The position numbers and the translations under genes were made by a program. The notes below the pieces were generated by a model. That model saw nothing but the letters and a program-made list of their open reading frames with translations. It was not told the DNA's origin and did not search any database. A DNA stretch of 64,000 nucleotides from Musa acuminata AAA Group (Eukaryota > Streptophyta > Magnoliopsida > Zingiberales > Musaceae), in the NCBI RefSeq assembly GCF_036884655.1, contig NC_088339.1, forward strand, positions 22,667,501 to 22,731,500, in the 5' to 3' direction. This document shows positions 24,401 through 34,194 of the stretch, piece after piece. Every line of letters begins with the position of its first letter. The first letter of the stretch is position 1.

Positions 24401-27400
24401 TATAAGCCAATCTTACCCACTTTCGATGTGGGACTAATCAGGGGTGTTACAATCACCCCCACTCAAAGGCTTGACGTCCTCATCAAGCCCCGTCATAACC
24501 CAGATCAAACCCTAGCATAGTGCATTTGAGGCATAGCCCAGTGGTGGCTCCACGCCGTGACGAGTTCTCTGACTCCGTCTACGGGTAGAGCTCTTTTCCT
24601 ACTCGAGCCCCCTCACCATGCTCAAATGCTAGGTCAGCTCTGATACCAAATATCAGGACCCGGGCCTGATGGGCTAACTGGCCTATCAACTTCGTTTGGT
24701 CTAAACCACTGACCAAAATGCTTAAGCTGAAGTTTATAGTAGTACACTCATTAGACCCTTATAAGCCAATCTTAATCTTACCCACTTTCGATGTGGGACT
24801 AATCAGGGGTATTACAATAGTTGAGTCCTATTCTACTCAGATCAAGTTTCCATTAGAATGGCTTCCTGCTTTTGATCTCTGTTTAAAGAACCTAGTAACA
24901 TGATAAATAAATGAAGCCAACAGTTGCTGATATGAATGGCTAACATCTGAAAAAAAATGCATTTTCTCTTAGAGCCTTCTTATAATCTTTTTGAAGGGAT
25001 ATGTTATAAGGTACATGTAGAACGTGTATCAGAAAACATCAGAAAAACTTCAGGTTTGCATGAAAAGATTTTTTTATGAATGACAGGAATAAGTTGTTCC
25101 ACTTGCTCAGAGGTTTGGATAGCATCATCGTTCCACTTGCTCAGGAATAAGTTGTTCCACTTGCTCAGTTGTTCCACTTGCTCAGAAGTTTTTCTGATGT
25201 ATCAGAAAACATCAGAAAAACTTCAGGTTTGCATGAAAAGATTTTTTTATGAATGACAGGAATAAGTTGTTCCACTTGCTCAGAGGTTTGGATAGCATCA
25301 TCGTTAGAAGAAAGAAAATAAAAGTTAAGAGAGTATAATTGTATGTGACGACTATAAGTTTAGGTCTAGGGTACAAGTGTAGTTTCATTGACATTCGAGA
25401 ATACCAAAAATTTGGGAAATCATGGAAATAAAATTAACTCAAAATTTTAACCAAAAGCCCTACTTGTGGATTTCCATGTACGTATTTATGATATAAAATT
25501 ATATAATAACATGGATATGCAGTACATAGAACGACTTACAGAATCTCATCACCTACAACAATGATTGATGCTAAGAAGGAACCACTCTGACTAACATTTG
25601 TCATGCCATTGTTTAGACAAGCTGTATCACATTTAAGAGGTAACTTCTTTGTCCTCCCAGCCCTTTCTGATCTTCCATCAGAAAGCATGTATGCAGGTTT
25701 AAAAATCTCTGTAGTGCTTGAAGAATCAACAATACTCAGCAATGCATTAGGAACCGTGTCATATATGCTCCCAATGGAAGTATATCTACATAGAAGTAAT
25801 GTTTAGCTTCCAGTACAATATCAAAGTTAGATGATAGAAAAACAAGCAAATAAACTTATAATCCTATTCTCACTAAACAGTTATAGGTTAACCCATAATT
25901 GATTTATTGAGCAAAAGCTGAAGTGCAGATATTGATCTGATCATAGATGCTTTGAATATGGCACCTCTAAGTCATGATATGGGTGCAGCAATGAGGACAC
26001 CACTTTGCAAGGATAAAATCAGTTCAGTCATTATTTTGTAGCATGGTATAAACCAAACACTTACGTTTACTTGAAATATTAAGTAAGATATTTTTCACTT
26101 GTTTAGTGATTATCTATTCATCATAAAACCCATGAATTTAATAATTGTTTCTTTATTGATAAGTACTTTTTTTTCTCTTGAAGCTTTCCTTAAAATTGCT
26201 ATCAGTCTTAGTTTGGTATATGTCTATAAAACTAATGGCATTGATAAGATCCATCCCCAATTTAGGCGAGAAATGCAAGACTTGGAGATATCATGGACCC
26301 AATGGGTAGAGGGATTCCGGTAGCTTTGGATCTGTGATTCTCTAAAGATCACAAAATGCTAAATATTTTCTGTACCGACTTCAACATAAGAAAAGTGATA
26401 TTTATAATTAACTGGTAACCTACATATGATACGACAGATGAGACTTAAAAAAAAACTATAAGAGCTGAATCAGCTGATATGGTGAAACCAGAAAGCATGC
26501 ACAATAAGTGGAGTCTGGTCATTTCACTTGTAAATTATGGATAGCACACAATAAAATTGGCCATGTGAAGCAAATTACAATTTCTCATTGAGAAATTAGA
26601 AGAAAAAAAAGTTTCCATAAGTCACAAGAACGAAGTCAAGAGAAGAAGAAAAGGCTTACATAATGAGAAGAGTGGAATACTTAATGGAACGCATATGTTG
26701 GAATGTGCATGAAAAGATAACAAAAGTGAATCTCATGTCATACATTCCAAAAGATGATGCCAGCAGGCAAATGACAGTGTCAAACATTTTGCAGCTTACC
26801 CTTGATCATAGAGGCTGCAGTACTTAACCTTGCAGATTAAGATGAAAGCCCAGACATCCCTGCCAGTAACAGTGAAGAAAAAATAAAAAGAGAAGAGAGA
26901 GAGGAACTTTACTTCTTAAGTGATTCAAAGGTACTTCAACATGAAGAATTAACTGTTATGACACAAGGCAAACCTGTATGACCAGTCCAATATTGGATTC
27001 ACCCTCATAAATGGAGGCCATCCGATTGAACTAGGGGAGAACTGCTCTTGACCAACCTGTATGGACAAAACATCAACTTAAATGATTAGAAGGCACATAT
27101 AGATCACTCATTGATAGAAAAATAATTGAAAATGATAAGCACAGTTGACAATGAAGATTTGGCATTATTATAAAAAGATATACCGCATTGGGATCACCGA
27201 TTCTAGTTCCAAGAAAAATAGCTTTGGTAGGTTTTTCCTTTAGTAAAGCCTCTAAGCCAGACTTGAAATCTGAGCGAATAGTTTCCAGTTGCAAGTTATA
27301 GCTATAGAAAAAGGGGCAAAAATACAACTAGAGTTACAATCCTGGACACAGAAAATTTTCACCTTAAAAAACATAACTTAAACAAGATGTTGGATGACAT

Positions 27401-29250
27401 AATTCAAGCAGAAAGGAGCATTCTTACGCAGTGGCAGTTTCATAGGTAAATGAATTAATCTCAGGGAAGGCACTAGGGCTCTCAAAGTAGATGGTTCGTA
27501 TTGGACAATTTAGCATGCTATCTGATAGATTCCCTTGAAAACATTCTGATTTCCCTTTATGCAAATAATAGCCAGCCCGGAGTAAATGCAGCAAAACCTG
27601 CAACAAGAATGTAATTGGAACTAGTGCTAGAATATGTTACAAACACGACAAAGACACATGTGAAAACATTTACAGTTGAGTCCTTTCCCCCATTAAAGCT
27701 GAAAGCAACCTGCTCAAACCTGTTAAAACGAAACATTTAGCCGAGGATAATTAGCTTTCTCTCTATTCCATAGAACTAACATAATCAAAAACAATAAAGC
27801 TTCTGAACTTTTGCAAATCCCTAAGTTAAAAAGATTTGTTCTTCATACTTAATTTGGCAAGTCAAAACAAGACTCTGTCTGAGAACAAGAACATAGCCCA
27901 AAGAGGCCAATTATCTTGTGGGGCATGAAACATTAAACTGCAATATATTAGTGAAGCTTGCATCAGTCATTCTACATAGTTCGCAGTATTAATGGCTCAC
28001 CAATATCTTTTCCTCCAATATCTAAAGACAGCACAGATGTTTTCTGTCTAGCAACTTTTCTGCCATTTTCCTATGGAAAGTCACTATGCTAACTGCTCTC
28101 TAGTTGTTTCTGTGACCGTTGATCGATTTGCATTCCCATTTATCAATGTCTTAGTTCATCATAGATAATGCCATAATACAAGCTACTACCAAACAAAATC
28201 AACAAACCTTGCAGCAAAGAGACTTCCTACTTGGTAAATGTGCTTGCACACGTGGACACATGTACATACACATGAAGTTGCATATGCATGCACACACATA
28301 CTGACATCCATCCATTCAAGCACATGTGTACACGCACATCATCTAGAATCCAAAGGCACAAACGATGTACAAGACCAGAATATGCATCCTTGTGCATCTT
28401 CATTCAGTAACAAGGTGTTTCAAACCTTGCTGTGAATAAAACAATAACAATTTAACTGTAAGAAGAATTTACCAATAAAACTGCCAAGAAAAGTTATTTT
28501 ACATACAAAGATAGACCACATTGTCCGAACCAAACTACGGATTCTGCATTGCGTGGAAAGGCTAGAAATGTTAAGATTTTTTCGAATGTGCTACACAAAC
28601 TAATACAGGCGAAGAGACAACTAATTCGTCAACTGTCATTAGGTCGTCATAACTCCAATATAATGTGATGTTCACCATATTGAATAGCATATCGTAGCTA
28701 ATATACTACTAAAATCAGAGGGACTTACAACTGATAAGAAGCCAAACCGATGCAAGAAACAGAATTTCTTGATGGAAGCTGGAGCATCTAATCCAGCAAA
28801 AACCTAGCGTTCGCCAGATTCATGATTCCAACAAATTTAACGCGAAAAACCCATTGTGTAATCAGCACAAATGCTCCAGAAGAATCAACAACAACAATAA
28901 GGAAAGAGATGGACGCATCAACAAGCATCATAAACAAATCGATACTCCGATCCTCAGAAAAAACCCCACCAAGAAACTAACAACACGTGTCCACTAGCAA
29001 ACAATAACAACAAAGAATCAAGAACTGACAAGAAAGACTTCGATTGCGATCAAGAATCCGACCAAAGACCCCTCACGCATCAGAAAAAGAAAGAGAAACA
29101 GAGAGAGAAAGAGGGAGGGGTATTGCCGTATTGGGGGTAGGAATCTCACTCGTAGAGAGCGAAGGCACGCTGAATCACATAGACGGCGTTCCGATACTTG
29201 GTCTGCAGCCGCCGATCGCTGCTCTCCCCCACGGCCCTGTCGATCTCCAT
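15489..29250 (-). CDS. FAD synthase-like protein: PAPS-reductase domain plus MoaB/CinA-like domain
   Basis: Sixteen exons, 5' to 3': 29150-29250, 27674-27719, 27428-27597, 27184-27301, 26974-27056, 26800-26859, 25540-25785, 22930-23026, 21696-21746, 21512-21592, 19952-20023, 18559-18621, 16747-16893, 15890-15947, 15697-15749, 15489-15572. All borders are GT-AG, phases agree, and the sum is 1530 nt (509 residues). The N-terminal half is an adenylyltransferase domain of the PAPS-reductase fold, with the PP-loop FNGGKDST at residues 42-49 and the FAD synthase motif DGRSERAGR at 229-237. A MoaB/CinA-type molybdopterin-binding-like domain follows from about residue 264 ([11 protein letters not shown]). 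The family transfers AMP from ATP to FMN, making FAD. The closest remembered plant protein is the Arabidopsis At5g03430 type, about 500 residues. No transit peptide is evident, so a cytosolic site is inferred. Animal FLAD1 has the two domains in the opposite order. Introns 7, 8 and 10 hold transposons. Confidence 0.94.
20447..21121. mobile_element. hAT-like non-autonomous transposon with target duplication (659 bp)
   Basis: The element spans 20455-21113 in intron 10 of the FAD synthase-like gene. Its left end reads CAAGGTCCGCCATACCG, and its right end, reverse complemented, reads CAAGGTCTGCCATACCG: terminal inverted repeats with one mismatch. The flanks GTTTGGAG (20447-20454) and ATTTGGAG (21114-21121) are a 7-8 bp target duplication, as made by hAT transposases. 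Both ends are dense in TACCG words. The middle has three copies of an ACATACCTCTTGATTAGAAA-type word (20635-20730) and no coding capacity. Assignment to hAT rests on the duplication length and the CA-GG ends. Confidence 0.82.
21220..21321. repeat. Polypyrimidine tract
   Basis: About 100 bases of almost pure C and T on the plus strand, about 100 bp from the hAT-like element and inside intron 10 of the FAD synthase-like gene. On the transcribed RNA it is a purine tract. It could adopt a triplex structure, but nothing more can be said from sequence. Confidence 0.8.
22671..22879. mobile_element. Second hAT-like miniature element (193 bp)
   Basis: The element spans 22679-22871 in intron 8 of the FAD synthase-like gene. 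The left end is CAAGTCTCACGATACC and the right end, reverse complemented, is CATGGTTCGTCTTACT, both related to the ends of the element at 20455-21113. Flanks GTTTTGAC (22671-22678) and ATTTTGAC (22872-22879) form a 7-8 bp target duplication. An internal stretch near 22710-22740 matches, in reverse complement, the CCTGTTGGACCAGTAC region of the larger element. The two are therefore members of one family. Confidence 0.75.
23097..23180. repeat. Compound TA/CA/TACA microsatellite
   Basis: Runs of TACA, TATA and CACA units within intron 7 of the FAD synthase-like gene. Confidence 0.85.
24133..24291. repeat. 89-bp tandem duplication, second copy split by the TRIM element
   Basis: The stretch beginning at 24133 recurs at 24222 with moderate divergence (for example ATCATTCTTCC versus ATCATTCTCCC). 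The second copy breaks off at 24291 where the TRIM element starts and resumes at 24817 with AGTTGAGTCCTA-type sequence. The duplication therefore predates the insertion. Confidence 0.75.
24292..24816 (-). mobile_element. TRIM retroelement, complete with both LTRs (525 bp)
   Basis: Two near-identical direct repeats, 24292-24451 (160 bp) and 24651-24816 (166 bp), flank a 199-bp non-coding centre. Read on the minus strand, the LTR starts TGTAA and ends CTGATA. Two bases after the 5' LTR comes the primer site TGGTATCAGAGC (24648-24637), matching initiator tRNA-Met. A purine-rich tract, GAGTGGGGGTGA, precedes the 3' LTR. A 5-bp target duplication ATAGT (24287-24291 and 24817-24821) borders it exactly. 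Small size, no protein and complete cis signals define a terminal-repeat retrotransposon in miniature, which must be moved by another element's proteins. The LTRs differ at about four bases plus a 6-bp duplication, suggesting a fairly recent insertion. It sits in intron 7 of the FAD synthase-like gene, in the same orientation as that gene. Confidence 0.92.
24637..24648 (-). promoter_or_regulatory. tRNA-Met primer-binding site of the TRIM element
   Basis: On the minus strand the 12 bases read TGGTATCAGAGC, two bases after the end of the 5' LTR. This fixes the element's orientation and confirms it as a reverse-transcribed element. Confidence 0.92.
25027..25305. repeat. 106-bp direct repeat with a nested TTCCACTTGCTCAG motif
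   Basis: Stretches 25027-25132 and 25200-25305 are identical over 106 bp, 173 bp apart. The word GTTCCACTTGCTCAG occurs five times in the block. A perfect 15-bp inverted repeat (arms 25185-25199 and 25210-25224, GAAGTTTTTCTGATG) spans the start of the second copy. The whole lies in intron 7 of the FAD synthase-like gene, 0.2 kb from the TRIM element. Confidence 0.9.
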
Positions 29251-29322
29251 CTCCGCTGCGACAATTCTTGGAATCAATCCCAAGAAAAATAGACAGACGG
29301 AGGAGGGGGTTTACTCTATTCG

Positions 29323-29354
29323 CCTCTCTCTCTCTCTCCCCTCTCTCTCTCTCT
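29323..29354. repeat. CT-rich microsatellite in the FAD synthase-like 5' leader
   Basis: CT runs with a short CCC interruption, 70-105 bases upstream of the FAD synthase-like start codon. The RNA would carry GA repeats in its 5' UTR or the DNA would sit in the core promoter. Confidence 0.85.
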
Positions 29355-30485
29355 GTACCCTTCTCTGGTGTCGTGAGCTGAAGGGAGGTGGATTAGGAGC
29401 GTGTGGGCTTCGGATGTGATTCATGCGGACGGCCATCGTAAATATAGAAAGAGATTGCGTGCGTGCGTGTCACCAAGCGAGCGAGGGAAGTATCCCAATT
29501 TGGGCATTTGGGGTTGGCATTGGCTTCATCTCCGCTAACGTCACTTAATACACTCCCGCTTTTGGTAAAATATTGAACATTCCTATTGGGAGATTTGGAT
29601 TTCGGTCCCCAATCTCACCTAATTTGCGTGTTTTTTCCTACAATTAGGATATATAATCTTTAATTACGATAAGTAATTACTCGCCCTGCTTCCAATTACT
29701 CTAACGAGGTAGTAAGAGAAAACACGATAAATGGGCCCAATTGGTGTAGTCCAATCGCTTGATTTGGGCCCCCAATAGTATCAAATCGATGTTTCGTGGG
29801 TGGAATTGCAACTCAACGTGCAACTTCGCGGATGATTCCGAGATCAACGCACTCATTGGACATGATATTGTCACCTGCCAGGGATTAGAATTAGACATGA
29901 TATTGTGACGACACAGGGATCGGCATGGAATCGAACGAGTAATTAGTCCCTAATCCAAGTGGCATAGAACGTTCCTAAATTTCAATTAAGTCGTAAGGAA
30001 ATTTATACACTGGTTTTGAGACTTCATATAGATAAGTGGAATAGATCGTTCCTAGACTTCATAAAAAATCAGTACTTTTACACTGGTTTTGAGATGTCTA
30101 GATTATTTTGCTTAATCTTTTACGAATACTATCGGCTTGTACATGAGTAATATCGAGCTATACAACTGTAATAAAAATCATAATATGTTATTATTGAGTG
30201 AGAACATTTAATATCAAAATTTTGAAATCAAATAATAATATATTTAAAGATTACGATGCGTATCTTTCGATGCTGTTAAGAAAAACTTTTCTTTGATTTG
30301 CGAGTACACCATCATCGAATCCAAGATACATATGATGTCAATCTATAATGAGAATTAGACTCGTCATCTCCTCTTTTCCTATTTTTCATAAGATCAATAT
30401 GATCGATGTATTCATGAACAAAAATAATATGAAAGAATATATGTAATATCTCAATCATATTATCGTATCTATATGTTTGCATTCC

Positions 30486-30488
<3 letters not shown>

Positions 30489-30560
<72 letters not shown>
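30489..30560. repeat. (AT)36 microsatellite
   Basis: An uninterrupted AT run of 72 bases. Confidence 0.97.
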
Positions 30561-30563
<3 letters not shown>

Positions 30564-32639
30564 CGTGTACTAAATTATTGTGTGTTATTGTATTTGTATT
30601 AAGTCCCTAAAAGTTTTTGTTTATTTATAAACGAGAACAAATGATATAGGATAGATAGTTAGGAGAATCCCTCCCATCATGATCATCTTCTAAGAAATTA
30701 TATTAGAATTAAACTTTCTTTCTATTGATCAATAATCATAATCATAATTTAATTATATTCATAAAATTAGATAAGATCATATAATCTAACAATTTTCAGA
30801 ACTGTACTTAATCTCTATTCTTTTTAATTTCTTCTAGTTTAAATCCTTGGCTACTTCTCACTACTCATGCAAGATTCTGTGCAACATTAAGCTTCTGTAA
30901 CTGAGGTTCAAATATGCAGCTCTACAGACAGCATTTTCCTTGAGATCTTCCAACTTCTGCTGGCTTGTTGCTTCTTATCATCAACAAGATGTCATCGATG
31001 GGGGCAGGCAAGAAGACCAGGGATTCCCTTCAAGTAATTCTGGCTCTAACAATGCAACGATCATGAAGGTAATGAGTTTATCAAATCTACTCTTTAAGAA
31101 TGGCAGCTTGCGTTTCCTATGATCATCATCCAAAAGTCGGTTTGATGCTTTTGCACTCAAAGAAATAGAATCAATAATAGTATAGCAAATGTCTCACAAA
31201 TCAAAAAAGAGCTCAAAGAAGAGACAGATGGTGAAGAGACGATTCCACTTCAGAATAAAGCATGTGATGATTCTTCTACAATCAGCTATAGGGTAAGGAT
31301 GGATTCTCTCTCTCTCTCTGTCTCTGGAAAGAAGTGAGCTTGAAGAAATGTCGTCGATCGTGACAGCATCCCTCATCTGTGTCAAAACCACGGCACTCGA
31401 TGTGTACTCAATGTTTCATGCTGAGGTTACTTCTTCGGAAGTTTTGGCTTTGACATCAAGTTCCTGAAGAATATATATGTTTGCTACGACAAATGTCATG
31501 AAATGATTCATCTTAGAAACCGTATGATGTTTCATGGCCATGATCATCTGATTGGCAATCCAAAAGAGAGAACAAAGTTAAAGTGAGGGTCTTTGCCAAT
31601 TCAATTTACACATCGTAATCCATCTCAAGACTATGACAAGGCCATGCCAAATGCATATGGAGGTTTCTTGGAAGAAGCATCACATCAAAAAGTATGCGAT
31701 AGTTAATCAGAATAAAAGCTATGATCTGTGTCTTTTTGTGCAACCACTCGGCAAAAACCTGTGCAGCGTTCTTCGAGAAGAGGTTCATGGAACTTGGCCA
31801 TGAGACAAACACAAAAGGAACGAGATCGGTTGTTCAAAGCCATCTTAGTTGCTGCACTTTTATTATACTCCAGGTGGCTTTTTCTTCAATCATGACTCTC
31901 ACCAAACGAAGCTGTTTTGCTTGGGGTGGGTTCTCTGTTCATCCCCTCGAGAACCACTGCCTCACTGTTCGATTTAGACCCGGAAAAAGATTGAACTCCG
32001 ACAAGCAGCATTGCTTTTGGAGAAAGATAAGAATCTTGTTTGTCTCCTATGGAATGAGTTCTTAGTTTGTGTGTTTTAACTTGAAACTTGGGAGACAAGC
32101 GTGCCGCTCATGTCTCCGGCGATTGATACCTGGGTCCAAAGCATCTGCTTATAAGATGTCTCTCTCTGCTTGCAATGCATTTCTCTTACTCATTTTTCGC
32201 CTTCTTCATTGTGGTAGTAAGCATTATCCATAAAGAGAAGACACCTAAAGCTGTTCTGAGTGGCCTAATCATTGTTAAACCTCAAGTGCAAAAGATAATG
32301 AGCAAAGAATAAGCTTCGAGTGGACTCTCAAGTCAATGGTGTACTCCTCTTTTTCTTACAAAAGCTTTGTTTGTTCTCACTTTTATTTTCTTATACGGCT
32401 GCCCATCTTTTCTTCTTGTGCTTCTTTTGCTGACCATTCGCGACTTTATGCAACCGTGTGAGAAGATCAACCGGCAGTCTCGGTCTCATGGGTTTACGAC
32501 TCCGAACCGAAAGGTCAGGGAAAGGATGCTGCAAATCTTTCTACCTTCCTGATCTCTTCCGCAGATATTTCAGTGCAGTCAATAATAATACCGAATCACA
32601 TCGAGTTTGCGTTCCTTCGCATTGGTCAAAGTTGTAATC

Positions 32640-34194
32640 CAAGAGGGCTGTTACGACGAGCATATTATAACGGCACGTTATGAGACGCGCCCTTTCGATG
32701 GCAGCACACGGAAAGCGAGTTTCTCGGGCTCATCATTACCCGTCCCCACCACCGTTGCGGATGGGTAGCGCTGTCCCCTTTCGCTGTCGACGTGTTCGAT
32801 GCCTTCCCGCATAGCCTCGTGCACGTGAATCCGTATGCGGTCGATAAAGATTCGCGGTCCAGATGTCCTTACCTGATCGATGGACGGCGATGACGAGATG
32901 TCGCATGACAGCCATCGTGCGCGGGTTCCCCACCTCCCACGTCCGCACCGGGTCGCAAATTCTGTTCGAAATTGAAAGCGACGCTCCGGATTCGAACCCA
33001 GTGGGGCCCGACGGAAGCACCCGGTGCTGTTCGGCCACGTGGTGAGCAGCAGCAGCTCGCGTGTCGCCGCCGGGCCCCACTCTTGTCGGCTTGTCGCCTC
33101 ACCCTGGAGCACTACCCCGCACCACCGTTTTCCACGCGCACGAGACGGGGCTTCGCAGCGCAGCCCACCCGAAGGAGCGAGAGACTGGTTCTTCATCCAA
33201 CGGCTGGTGCCGAGACGCGTCATCGCGTACGCTTCGCTCGTGGAACCGCGCCGTGCGCGAATGCTTAGCAAGGAGCATGATCGATCTAAGCTAATTTGGC
33301 ACTAGGAGCACGGAGGGAATTATTTAGGGGGAGGCAATGATAAAAAGGAGGCGAGGTTTGGAGGTCAAAATTGGTCGAAAGTTCATCAACGTGGCCTACA
33401 GCAGGAGTGATAGGTGATGTGATTTGTCTCCGATTGAGCATTAAGTAGATGGATGCAAGCATACGAGTGGTGATATATGTGTTTGGTGTGTCATGGCTAA
33501 GTAGCCGATCTCTCAAGGTAGCATCTTCCCACTCTTTTCCTCCTACCTTCCACTAGAGAGACAGCATCTTTCCCGGCCCAATCCTATGTCCCCTCGTTGA
33601 AATGGAATTGAAGGAACAACAACACCTCCTCCTTTAATGAAGGTACCAATTGCAGCGGCTCGTTGGTTCATGACATTGACACCACCCTCCTCTCTTAACT
33701 CAATTGCTCGTGTTAAGTGAGCTGCCCCTCTAGGGTCCAAGAATCACGATGAGATGTCCGGGGCGACGTACAGAACACGGAGAGCTCTCACGTCCCGGAC
33801 GTGTCTATGACGTCAGCGAGTGCGTGATGACGTCATGAGTCGTGGCCTGTGAGAGGGAAACGCTGTTTCCGTCTCTGGGTCGAAACACGTGATGGAGAGT
33901 TTGATTCGGGAGGAGGGAACGAGGGAAGAGTCGGGGCCCACTACCGTCGGGAGCACACGCTTTTCTGGGAACTAGAAAGTTTTACGCGATGATTTTACCG
34001 CGCCTCGTCGGAGAAAATGTCTGGTTGATTATACGGGGCCCACTGGAACCGAGAGATCATTGGCGGGTGTGACGCGGTAGACACGTGCACTCTCCCCCGT
34101 AGCTCTTCAAACTCGCTGCATAAAATGGGTCTCGTCCATCGCGCTGGGGCTGTCATTGGCCTTAAGAACACCACCTCCCCAGAGAGCGAGAAAG
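32640..34194 (+). promoter_or_regulatory. GC-rich upstream region of the Aux/IAA gene with G-box and C-box palindromes
   Basis: This 1.5-kb stretch is far richer in G and C than its left neighbour. It contains four CACGTG G-boxes (32822, 33036, 33886, 34082) and two perfect TGACGTCA palindromes (33808-33815 and 33828-33835). Those are sites bound by plant bZIP and, for the G-box, bHLH factors. One TGTCGG, a form preferred by auxin response factors, is at 33084-33089. A TATA-like CATAAAAT lies at 34119, about 75 bases before the start codon. Whether these sites are used is not shown by sequence alone. Confidence 0.55.
33808..33835. promoter_or_regulatory. Paired TGACGTCA palindromes 20 bp apart
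   Basis: Two perfect 8-bp C-box/CRE palindromes whose starts are separated by 20 bp, about two turns of the helix, so both face the same side. They lie about 360-390 bases upstream of the Aux/IAA start codon. TGA-type bZIP proteins bind paired TGACG motifs, though usually at 12-bp spacing. Confidence 0.6.

Larger units (their letters stand above)
29251..32640. other. Intergenic region between FAD synthase-like and Aux/IAA genes
   Basis: The two genes are transcribed away from each other. The first 300 bases are the FAD synthase-like promoter side. The rest is AT-rich with a long (AT)n run and only short, unrecognised ORFs. From 32640 the base composition changes abruptly to GC-rich. Confidence 0.45.

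Noticed and set aside
32960..33010. tRNA-like T-arm word (GGGTTCGAATCC on the minus strand)
   Set aside because: The T stem does not pair over five bases, and no matching acceptor, D-arm or anticodon stem could be found upstream.
33543..33740. 65-codon minus-strand frame in the Aux/IAA upstream region
   Set aside because: It looked protein-like in composition, but I could not tie it to a family and no adjoining exon was visible.
34156..34194. Extension of the Aux/IAA frame upstream of 34195
   Set aside because: The upstream codon is TTG, not ATG. The first ATG in frame is 34195.
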